Part shown: positions 17,571-24,555 of the stretch, one piece after another
Position numbering within the stretch: the stretch's first letter is position 1
Layout of the letters: every line of letters starts with the position of its first letter
Assembly (NCBI GenBank): GCA_030263635.1
Contig: SZPI01000003.1
Span: forward strand, 3,010-67,009
Length of the DNA: 64,000 nucleotides
Direction of reading: 5' to 3'
From: Flexicrinis sp001567485
Lineage (GTDB): Bacteria; Chloroflexota; Anaerolineae; Aggregatilineales; Phototrophicaceae
Notes under the pieces: model-generated
The model's input: the letters and a program-made list of their open reading frames with translations, nothing else
Told to the model about the DNA's origin: nothing
The model's database searches: none
Program-made: the position numbers and the translations under genes

Positions 17571-18352
17571 CCCGCCTCACCGCCGTGATCCTCACCTTTA
17601 ACGAGGAAGCGAACATCGCCGATTGTCTCGCGTCGGTCGCGTTCGCTGACGCGCGCGTGGTGTTCGATTCGGGCAGCACCGACCGCACGGCGGAGATCGC
17701 GCGCGAGGCCGGCGCGTCCGTGATTCAACGGCCGTTCGACAACTACGCGAATCAACGCAACGCCGCGCTGGAGTCCGTGGCCGGTTCGAGCGCGTGGGTC
17801 TTGTTCGTCGACGCCGACGAGCGCGTCACGCCTGCCCTCGCCGCCGCCGTGCGCCGCGCAGTCGATCAAGGCGATGCGTACGCGGGATGGCGCATCGCAC
17901 GTCACAACTACATCTTCGGCAAGCTCACGCTGGGCGCCGGATGGTACCCCGACTATCAAACCCGGCTGCTGCGATGCGGCGCCGCACACTATGATCCTGA
18001 GCGCAAGGTGCACGAGGTCGTCTTGCTCGACGGGCCGCTGGGCACCATCGACGAGCCGTTCGTCCACATCAACTACACACGTTTCGATCAGTTCGTCGCC
18101 AAGCAGCAGCGTTACACCGCCTATGAGGCAGGTATCCTGTACGAGCAGGGCGTGCGCCCCAAACTGCGCAACTTCATCCTTCAGCCGCTGCGCCACTTCC
18201 GCTGGCGGTTCATCACGCTCAAGGGCTACCGCGACGGGCTGCACGGCCTGCGCTTGAGCGCGTTGATGGCGTGGTACGAGCTGCGCAAGTATCAACTGCT
18301 GGCGGCGTTGTGGCGCGACCACGACCGCCGTTCCGCCTCAGATCCCCAGTAA
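17567..18352 (+). CDS. GT2 family glycosyltransferase (WaaE/KdtX-like)
   Basis: I start it at the ATG at 17567, in an ATGA overlap with the preceding gene; the longer open frame from 17291 lies inside that gene. The 261-residue product begins LTAVILTFNEEANIADCL, has the DSGSTDRT motif, and the metal-binding FVDADER segment near residues 79-85. The C-terminal RFDQFVAKQQRYTAYEA region matches WaaE-like enzymes of lipopolysaccharide core or related glycans. It closes the glycosyltransferase run. Confidence 0.9.
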   Translation: MTRLTAVILTFNEEANIADCLASVAFADARVVFDSGSTDRTAEIAREAGASVIQRPFDNYANQRNAALESVAGSSAWVLFVDADERVTPALAAAVRRAVDQGDAYAGWRIARHNYIFGKLTLGAGWYPDYQTRLLRCGAAHYDPERKVHEVVLLDGPLGTIDEPFVHINYTRFDQFVAKQQRYTAYEAGILYEQGVRPKLRNFILQPLRHFRWRFITLKGYRDGLHGLRLSALMAWYELRKYQLLAALWRDHDRRSASDPQ

Positions 18353-18385
18353 TTGGCGCGCGTGTTCTAATGTGAATCTTAGATA

Positions 18386-18409
18386 TTGTTCTGTATAATA
18401 GTAGAACAA
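18386..18409 (+). promoter_or_regulatory. -10 element inside a perfect inverted repeat (operator-like)
   Basis: TTGTTCT (18386-18392) and AGAACAA (18403-18409) are exact reverse complements around a 10-base spacer that contains TATAAT (18394-18399). A dyad centred on the -10 is the usual layout for repressor binding. The -35 region is weak. Just downstream, bases 18404-18413 (GAACAAATGT) match ten bases of the operator before the metal ATPase at 22634-22643. It lies 27 bases before the SWIM gene. Confidence 0.55.
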
Positions 18410-18435
18410 ATGTACAACAGTATGGGGACCATGCC

Positions 18436-18819
18436 ATGATTCCCAAGCATATCAAGAAGGTTCAAACCCGCAGCCGTAAGCTGCACGCCCGGCAGGTCGG
18501 CCGACAGACCATCGTCGTCGACAGCGCCACCGAAGCCCCCGGCCGTCATATCGTGACGGTTCGCTGGGATCCGACGCACGGGCGCATCGTCACGACCTGC
18601 ACCTGCAACTGGTCAAATCACAACGGCGTGGCTTGCACGCACGTCATGGCCGCGTTGGAACTGCTCGCCGGGAAGAAGGGCCGTCGGCTGAGCTACTGGC
18701 TGACGGAGGACGAGGCGCGCCGTCAGCGCCACAAGCGGCTGTTTCTTACGCGCGGCGGGGACACGAAGGGCGTGTGGGTGACAAGCCGCCCGGCCAAAGC
18801 CCATCCGCGAGCCGCCTAA
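18436..18819 (+). CDS. small SWIM zinc-finger protein
   Basis: A basic 127-residue protein with a C-x-C-x9-C-x-H pattern (C55, C57, C67, H69, in TCTCNWSNHNGVACTHV), which is the SWIM zinc-binding motif. SWIM domains occur in Swi2/Snf2 ATPases, MuDR transposases and small stand-alone proteins, and bind DNA or proteins. The tail is rich in Arg and Lys, which suggests nucleic-acid contact. The gene is monocistronic: it has its own promoter with an inverted repeat and a strong terminator directly after it. The exact role is unknown. Confidence 0.85.
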   Translation: MIPKHIKKVQTRSRKLHARQVGRQTIVVDSATEAPGRHIVTVRWDPTHGRIVTTCTCNWSNHNGVACTHVMAALELLAGKKGRRLSYWLTEDEARRQRHKRLFLTRGGDTKGVWVTSRPAKAHPRAA

Positions 18820-18830
18820 TCACACCGTGA

Positions 18831-18864
18831 GGCCCGGTCGAACAGCCGGGCCTTTTCGTTTCTT
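18831..18864 (+). terminator. intrinsic terminator of the SWIM gene
   Basis: GGCCCGG (18831-18837) pairs perfectly with CCGGGCC (18846-18852) around an 8-base loop and is followed by the T-rich tract TTTTCGTTTCTT. It begins 12 bases after the SWIM gene stop. Confidence 0.9.
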
Positions 18865-18976
18865 ACGGGACTTAAGTAGATCACCGGGAGTCGGTATGCA
18901 AGACGATCCGACCCGCGACACCAGCCGAGTGAAAAACGTTGGCGCTCTCCCATCACTCAGCACCCGGCACGTTCCA

Positions 18977-20224
18977 CTAGTCGCTTGAGCCAGCGCGGAT
19001 CGCCTGTTCCACCGCATCCGCCGCCGCCTCTACCCCGCCGAGCGCGCTCATCTCCGCCGCCAGCGCACGACAGCTTTCCGCCACCCGCGATTCACGCATG
19101 ATCGCCCGCGCGCCTTCCCACAGCTTACCCTGACGGACATCGTGCGCGGTCAGGTTCAGCCCGATCTTGGCCTGCGCTGCCCGCCGCGCCTGTCCCCGCT
19201 GGTCGGCGGCATGCGGCACGACGATCTGCGGCACGCCCCAGACCACCGCCGCGTGCGTGGTACCCATCCCGCCGTGATGGATCATCAGGCGGGCGCGCGG
19301 CAGCACGGCGTCAAACGGCACATAGGTCACGAGACGCGTCCCCTTCGGCAGCGCGCGTACCAGCTCGGCCTTCTTGTCCGGCTCGATCGGGTTGTTCCCC
19401 AACGCGACAACCGGCAGCAAGCCCTCGCGCGCGGCGGCTTGTGCGCCCCACGCATAGAACCCGAGGTCGCCGGTGAACGTCGTGCCGAGCGTGATGACCG
19501 CCAGCGGCGTCTCTTGCGGGATGTTCGCCAGCCACTCCGGCTCCGGCGCGGCGTGCGCAATCCCGCCCACAAAGCGATTCTCAGGGAGCAGCGCGTCGGC
19601 CTCGGCCTGATACCACCCCGGCGTGAAGTAGACGATGTGCGCGTGCGGCGACAGAACGCTCGGAGTCGCGCCCCGCGAGAAGTTCGCGCCCGTCACGCCG
19701 AACTGCGCGGTCAGGCGCTCGACGCGCTCGCGGCTCTCGCTGGCGAGCGTCTTCTGCACCCAAAACAGCCCGTCCTCCTCCAGCTCACGCATGGCCGGCC
19801 AGCCGCACACGATCATCGGGATATCGAGCGCCTCCGCCGCGACCGCCGACGCGCTCAGGAACGGGTCGGTGAGGATCGCATCCGGCGCACCGTCGGACTC
19901 TGCAAGGTCGAGCAGCGCGCGCGTCCCCGCCGCAACCTTCGCCTCATCGAGCCATGTGTCGAGCGCGCGTTGATAGCGCAGGCGGACGGCGTCTTGCGGC
20001 GGCGTCTTCGTGAGATCGGGCGCAGGCGGCGGCGGCCATAACCACCCCGTGTCCTCAAGCGCCGCGAAGCGCAGCCCTGCCCCGCTGATCGCGCCGCGCA
20101 GCGCCTCGCCGCTGACCCACGTCACGTCATGCCCGCGTGCCTGCAACGCTCGCGCAGTCCTCAGGTAGCCGCCCCAATCGGTATGGCTGTATAACGGCGC
20201 GGAGACGCACCAAATCCGAGCCAC
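18977..20224 (-). CDS. MGT/UGT-like GT-B glycosyltransferase
   Basis: I choose the GTG at 20224 because it follows GAGGAG at good spacing; the open frame extends to 20305 but that part is not family-like. The 415-residue protein starts ARIWCVSAPLYSHTDWGGYL, as GT1 enzymes do, and its C-terminal donor-binding site reads HHGGMGTTHAAVVWGVPQ with a later PHAADQRGQA, the classic macrolide-glycosyltransferase signature. It would transfer a sugar from a nucleotide donor to a small or lipid acceptor. It stands alone on the minus strand, and a 114-bp dispersed repeat lies just upstream. Confidence 0.9.
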   Translation of the reverse strand: MARIWCVSAPLYSHTDWGGYLRTARALQARGHDVTWVSGEALRGAISGAGLRFAALEDTGWLWPPPPAPDLTKTPPQDAVRLRYQRALDTWLDEAKVAAGTRALLDLAESDGAPDAILTDPFLSASAVAAEALDIPMIVCGWPAMRELEEDGLFWVQKTLASESRERVERLTAQFGVTGANFSRGATPSVLSPHAHIVYFTPGWYQAEADALLPENRFVGGIAHAAPEPEWLANIPQETPLAVITLGTTFTGDLGFYAWGAQAAAREGLLPVVALGNNPIEPDKKAELVRALPKGTRLVTYVPFDAVLPRARLMIHHGGMGTTHAAVVWGVPQIVVPHAADQRGQARRAAQAKIGLNLTAHDVRQGKLWEGARAIMRESRVAESCRALAAEMSALGGVEAAADAVEQAIRAGSSD

Positions 20225-20268
20225 GTTCGCTCCTCGCTGTCGTGCTGTCGTCCTATGAGGCGACTCTA

Positions 20269-20382
20269 AGCCGGTATTCGTAAGTTGAGAGATTCGGTCT
20301 CCCATCTTGCGCCGTTAGTCGAGCTATACGGCGCGGCGTTTTCTCATCACTCATCACTCGTCACTTTCAACTTCGTGCGTAG
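20269..20382. repeat. dispersed repeat, copy 1 (114 bp)
   Basis: This segment matches 52107-52213 over its whole length with only scattered changes and a 7-base length difference in the TCATCACTCATCACT part. Both copies begin AGCCGGT and end near ACTTCG...TTAG or GTAG. Here CGCCGT (20310-20315) and ACGGCG pair as a perfect inverted repeat, and GAGA...TCTC forms a smaller one. There is no coding potential. It lies between the start of a glycosyltransferase gene and the end of the metal ATPase gene. Confidence 0.85.
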
Positions 20383-20401
20383 TACATGCGCTCCGGGTTG
20401 G

Positions 20402-22597
20402 CTATGCCGACTCGGCCGATTTCACCCACCGCAGCGGGCGCATGCCGTTGGTCGTGACGATCAGCGACATCCCGACATCCGCGAACACAGCCGCCCACAG
20501 CGACGCCGACCCTTCCAGCGCCAGCACCATGAACACCAGCTTGAGCGCAAAACTGAGCGCGATGTTCTGTCGAATCACGCTGCGTGTGAAGCGCGCCAGT
20601 CGAATCGTCAGCGGCAGCAGGCGGAGGTTATCGCCCATCAGCGCGACATCGGCGGTCTCCACAGCCTGCGGACTGCCCATCGCGCCCATCGCCACGCCGA
20701 CATCTGCCGCTGCGAGCGCCGGCGCATCGTTCACGCCGTCGCCGACCATCGCGGTCACGCCGTGCGAATCGCGGAAGCGCCGGATCGCGTCGGCCTTGTC
20801 CGCTGGCATCAGCCCCGCGTACACCGTGTCGATGCCGATCTGCTTGGCGATCGTGCGCGCCGCCGCCTCATGGTCGCCGGTCAGCATGGATGTTTGCAAG
20901 CCCAGCGCATGGAGATCGGCCACGACCGCCGCCGCATCCGCCCGCAGGGTATCAGCGAACGAGATCGCGCCATGCACCATGCCGTCCGACTTGAGCAGCA
21001 TCGTCGTGCTGCCCTGTGCTTCGGCCTCATGCGCCCAACTGCACAGCGTGTCGGAGTGCGGATGCTCGGCGTCGAAGAATGTATGGCTGCCGATCAGCAC
21101 ATCGTGTCCATCGACCCTGCCGGAGATTCCCCGTCCGGGCAGCGATTCGACCGACTCCGCCGTGGAGTACGTGACCGCCTTTGCGCGCTCCGCCGCCGCG
21201 ACGACTGCCCCGGCCAGCGGATGCGCCGACCGCTGCTCGACCGCCGCCGCCAGCCCCAGCAGATCATCGCAAGCGGCGCAGGCCGGATCACCGTCGCAGT
21301 TCAGCGAGCGCCAGCCGACCACCTGCGGCCGTCCCTCGGTCACGGTGCCCGTCTTGTCCATCGCCACCGCTTTGACCCGTCCCAACGTTTCAAGATGTGC
21401 GCCGCCCTTGATGAGCACGCCGCGCCGCGCCGCCGCCGTCAAGCCGCTGATGACCGTCACCGGCGTGCTGATGACCAGCGCGCACGGGCAGGCGATCACC
21501 AGCAGCGCGAGCGCGCGGTACAGCCAGCCGTGGCCGTCCGGCGTATCGAAGAACGGGGCGCTGAACAGCAGCGGCGGCAGCACCGCGACCGCCAGCGCCA
21601 GCAGCGTCACCGCCGGCGTGTAGATCGCAGCGAACGAGTCGATCATGCGCTGCGTCGGGGCCTTGGCCGCCTGCGACTCCTCGACCAGCTTGACGATCCG
21701 GCTGAGCGTGTTGTCCTCCGCCGCGGCCGTGATCTCAACGTGCAGCACGCCGTCGCCGTTGATCGTGCCTGCGTAGACCGCGTCGCCCTCGGCGCGCTCG
21801 ACGGGCAGCGACTCGCCGGTGATCGGCGCTTGATTCACCGCGCTTCGGCCGCTGACGATCACGCCGTCACCCGGCACCGCCTCACCCGACCGTACAACGA
21901 CCCGATCCCCGATCGTCAGCGCATCCGCCGCGACCTGCGTCTCGTTCCCCGCGCTGTCCAGCCGCCACGCCGTCCGCGGCTTGAGCGCCAACAGCGCCCG
22001 GATACTGCGCCGCGCCCGTTCGACCGTATAGCCTTCGAGCGCCTCGCCAACGGCAAACAAAATCACGATGACCGCGGCCTCAAGCGTTTCGCCGATGATG
22101 ACCGCCCCGGCCGCCGCAATCGTCATCAGCATGTTGATATTGAAGCGGCGGTTGATCCACAGCCCGCTGACGCCGGAACGTGCGATGGGGATGACCGCGA
22201 CAATGAGCGCGCTCAGCAATAGGCCGTCGGTGGTGCGCGGGTCGAGCACGCCGAGCGCCGCCAGCACGACCCCGACCAAGGCGAGCAGAGCGCCGGCGAG
22301 CGCCATGCGGGTCTCGTTCGCGCCGAGCAGATAGTCGATGAAGCCGACCGCCCCACCGCGGCTGGTCTCCGCCTGTTCGGGCGTAGACGCCTGCGCATCG
22401 GTGTGGAGCGACCTGCCGAGCGCATTCGCCCGCGCCTGAAGCTGTTCAAACGACGCGCTGCCGGTGACAACCAGCCGCGCGCCCATGTAATCGACGTACG
22501 CCGCTTCGACCCCACTCAGCCGCCGGATTCCGTCCTCAAGTTCGCGCGCGCAGTTGGCACAGTCCATGCCTTCGACGCGGTAGGTTTGATCGGTCAT
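20402..22597 (-). CDS. P1B-type heavy-metal-transporting ATPase (Zn/Cd/Pb, ZntA/CadA-like)
   Basis: An ATP-driven exporter in the inner membrane. The N-terminal heavy-metal-associated domain has GMDCANC with C13 and C16. Transmembrane metal site C370-P371-C372 is the P1B hallmark, phosphorylated Asp is D414 (DKTGT), SAHPLAG carries the HP motif, and VGDGVNDAPAL is the hinge motif. The last helices contain a conserved Lys and FADVGMS, the pattern of the P1B-2 subgroup that moves Zn, Cd and Pb. The length of 731 residues is normal. The promoter carries two operator-like palindromes. No ArsR or Fur gene is adjacent. Confidence 0.95.
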   Translation of the reverse strand: MTDQTYRVEGMDCANCARELEDGIRRLSGVEAAYVDYMGARLVVTGSASFEQLQARANALGRSLHTDAQASTPEQAETSRGGAVGFIDYLLGANETRMALAGALLALVGVVLAALGVLDPRTTDGLLLSALIVAVIPIARSGVSGLWINRRFNINMLMTIAAAGAVIIGETLEAAVIVILFAVGEALEGYTVERARRSIRALLALKPRTAWRLDSAGNETQVAADALTIGDRVVVRSGEAVPGDGVIVSGRSAVNQAPITGESLPVERAEGDAVYAGTINGDGVLHVEITAAAEDNTLSRIVKLVEESQAAKAPTQRMIDSFAAIYTPAVTLLALAVAVLPPLLFSAPFFDTPDGHGWLYRALALLVIACPCALVISTPVTVISGLTAAARRGVLIKGGAHLETLGRVKAVAMDKTGTVTEGRPQVVGWRSLNCDGDPACAACDDLLGLAAAVEQRSAHPLAGAVVAAAERAKAVTYSTAESVESLPGRGISGRVDGHDVLIGSHTFFDAEHPHSDTLCSWAHEAEAQGSTTMLLKSDGMVHGAISFADTLRADAAAVVADLHALGLQTSMLTGDHEAAARTIAKQIGIDTVYAGLMPADKADAIRRFRDSHGVTAMVGDGVNDAPALAAADVGVAMGAMGSPQAVETADVALMGDNLRLLPLTIRLARFTRSVIRQNIALSFALKLVFMVLALEGSASLWAAVFADVGMSLIVTTNGMRPLRWVKSAESA

Positions 22598-22610
22598 CGC
22601 TTGTTTCCTT

Positions 22611-22629
22611 ATTGAGACTCAGCCTCAAT
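22611..22629 (-). promoter_or_regulatory. 19-bp Fur-like inverted repeat overlapping the ATPase -10
   Basis: The sequence is a 9-1-9 inverted repeat centred on 22620: ATTGAGACT and, on the other side, the complement of ATTGAGGCT (8 of 9 pairs). Length and TGAG...CTCA ends resemble a Fur/Zur-family box. It overlaps the -10 hexamer of the ATPase promoter and probably spans the transcription start, so a bound repressor would block initiation. It could alternatively form a hairpin in the leader RNA. Confidence 0.5.
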
Positions 22630-22654
22630 ATATGAACAAATGTTCACATCTCAA
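22627..22654 (-). promoter_or_regulatory. metal-ATPase promoter with ArsR/SmtB-like operator in the spacer
   Basis: On the minus strand TTGAGA (22654-22649, 5 of 6) and TATATT (22632-22627, 5 of 6) are separated by exactly 16 bases. The palindrome TGAACA-AA-TGTTCA (22633-22646) fills that spacer. This 6-2-6 dyad and its TATGAACA flank closely resemble operators of ArsR/SmtB metal sensors such as CzrA. A repressor released by Zn or Cd would explain control of the exporter. The ribosome-binding site AAGGAAA lies at 22609-22603. Confidence 0.7.
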
Positions 22655-22712
22655 CCCTTAGTGTGCCACATCCCGCACCCCCTGTCAAATTCACCGCTTT
22701 CCCGCTGACCGG

Positions 22713-22742
22713 TTGCCGCATGGCGCGATTAGACCCTATACT
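22713..22742 (+). promoter_or_regulatory. promoter of the cyclase gene pair
   Basis: TTGCCG (22713-22718) and TATACT (22737-22742) with an 18-base spacer. Transcription would begin near 22749, which places the ATG at 22774 about 25 bases downstream and argues against the earlier open-frame start at 22663. Confidence 0.5.
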
Positions 22743-22773
22743 TGGCACATACCGCGTCATACGGGATACGTGC

Positions 22774-24555
22774 ATGGCAGCGACACCGACCGGAACCCAA
22801 TCAACCGAAGCGGTCGCCATCGAGATCAACGAACTCAAGCCCCTGCTCACCGAAACGGAGCAAGCGCTGCTGCGTCAAAGCGAGCTGCTCCGCTCACGCG
22901 GGCTAGGCCTGCCCTCGATGACTCACACGGCGATTAACAGCCTGATCCACTCGCTCGATACATTTTTGCGCATCCTGCGTGACGAACAGCGCGAAGTCGC
23001 GCAGCTGCGCACGCTGGTCGCCAATTCCGCCTCGTTCAGCGGGTCATTCGACCTCGACGAAATCCTGTCCGACGCGATGGACGGCATCATCGCGCTGACC
23101 GGCGCCGAACGCGGCTGCATCATCCTCGCCGACGACGCGGGCAACTTAGACTTTCGCGTCTTGCGCGATGGCACGTCAGCCGCCAACCGGAGCCAAGTGC
23201 TGGACGGGGCGAACGCCGACCAGCAGTTCAGCCGGTCGATCATCAACCGCGCGATGGAGACCGGCGAGGCGCTGCTCACCCACAACGCGCACGATGATCA
23301 GCGGCTGATCGGCATGCAGAGCGTCGCCGCGCTCGATCTGCGCTCGGTGTTATGCGTGCCGCTGCGCTATCGTGACGACGTGCTCGGCGTCGTGTATGTC
23401 GATAACCGGCTGCGCTCCGGCGTGTTCGGTGAACGCGAGAAGGCGCTGCTGGTCGCTTTCGCCAATCAAGTCGCCGTCGCCATGAGCAACGCACGCCTTT
23501 TCAACAACCTGCAAGCGACGATCAGCGAGATCACGCAGGTCAAGGAACTGACCGACAACGTGTATAACAGCATCGACAGCGGGGTCATCACAATCGACGG
23601 CGAGGGGTTCATCGTGCAGGCTAATCGGGCCGCCGCCGGCCTGCTCGACCGGCCCGACGCGGCGGCGCTCAGCGGTCAGCCCGTCGCTGACCTGCTCGAA
23701 CCTCTCGTGGAACCGCTGGCGCAGGCGATCACGCAGGTCAATTCCGGCGCGCACGAGTCCTCATTCGAGGCGACGGTGACCTTCGGCGGCAAACCCAGCG
23801 TCGTGCTCAACGTGCGCGTTAATCCGCTGGTCGGGCGGGATGTGCATGGGGCCGGCCACGTCATCGTGCTCGAAGACCTCACCGTTCAGCGCGAACGGGC
23901 CGAGACACTGCGCATGTTCAAGTACTATCTGCCGCCGGAGATGGTCGACAACATCCAGCAGATCGCCGGGCTGGGGTTTGAAGGCGAGCGCCGCGAGGTA
24001 TCGTGCATGTACGTCGACGTGCGCCCGCTGGCGACGATGCCCGCCATGCGCCCGCAGTTGTTGATGGAAGAGGTCAACATCTATTTGTCGCGCGCGACAG
24101 ACTGCATCCACGAAGCCGGCGGCATGATCGACAAGTACATGGGTACCGAGATCATGGCACTGTTCAACACGCAGCTCAACCCGATGGCTAATCACGCGGC
24201 CTGCGCGATCAACGCGGCGATTCAGATCCACGAGAACTTCAGCGTCATCTACGCCTCGCTTGGAATCGACCACGCCCAATACCGCATCGGGATCAACACC
24301 GGCGTCGCGACATTAGGGAACGTGGGCAGCAACACGCGCCGCGACTTCACCGCCATCGGTGACGCGATCAACCTCGCCAAGCGCCTTGAAGAGAGCGCGC
24401 TGGACGGCCAAATGGTCATCAGCGAAGACGTCCGCGCACACGCCGAACACCACCCGCTGCCGGGCATCGGCAAAGTCGAATATCATGCGTTGGAGCCGCT
24501 GCAAGTCCGCGGACGCCAGCAGCAGACTGCAATCTATTTGGTTCAACCGTTATGA
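22774..24555 (+). CDS. GAF-PAS-class III nucleotidyl cyclase, C2-like half
   Basis: A soluble 593-residue protein: helical N-terminus, GAF domain (about 60-235), PAS-like domain (about 255-370), then a class III cyclase catalytic domain (about 375-590). In the catalytic domain the first metal Asp is present (D415) and the substrate Lys is K454, but the second metal Asp is replaced by Thr458 (DKYMGTEIM instead of GD). The transition-state residues N533 and R537 are kept (IGDAINLAKRLE), and Thr526 sits at the base-specificity position. This resembles the C2 half of mammalian adenylyl cyclases. The stop overlaps the next cyclase gene (ATGA), suggesting equimolar coupled synthesis. A homodimer would probably be inactive or weak. 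Confidence 0.9.
   Translation: MAATPTGTQSTEAVAIEINELKPLLTETEQALLRQSELLRSRGLGLPSMTHTAINSLIHSLDTFLRILRDEQREVAQLRTLVANSASFSGSFDLDEILSDAMDGIIALTGAERGCIILADDAGNLDFRVLRDGTSAANRSQVLDGANADQQFSRSIINRAMETGEALLTHNAHDDQRLIGMQSVAALDLRSVLCVPLRYRDDVLGVVYVDNRLRSGVFGEREKALLVAFANQVAVAMSNARLFNNLQATISEITQVKELTDNVYNSIDSGVITIDGEGFIVQANRAAAGLLDRPDAAALSGQPVADLLEPLVEPLAQAITQVNSGAHESSFEATVTFGGKPSVVLNVRVNPLVGRDVHGAGHVIVLEDLTVQRERAETLRMFKYYLPPEMVDNIQQIAGLGFEGERREVSCMYVDVRPLATMPAMRPQLLMEEVNIYLSRATDCIHEAGGMIDKYMGTEIMALFNTQLNPMANHAACAINAAIQIHENFSVIYASLGIDHAQYRIGINTGVATLGNVGSNTRRDFTAIGDAINLAKRLEESALDGQMVISEDVRAHAEHHPLPGIGKVEYHALEPLQVRGRQQQTAIYLVQPL

Noticed and set aside
22663..22773. N-terminal extension of the first cyclase protein
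   Set aside because: It covers the likely promoter (TTGCCG/TATACT) and is not family-like; the ATG at 22774 fits the predicted transcript start.
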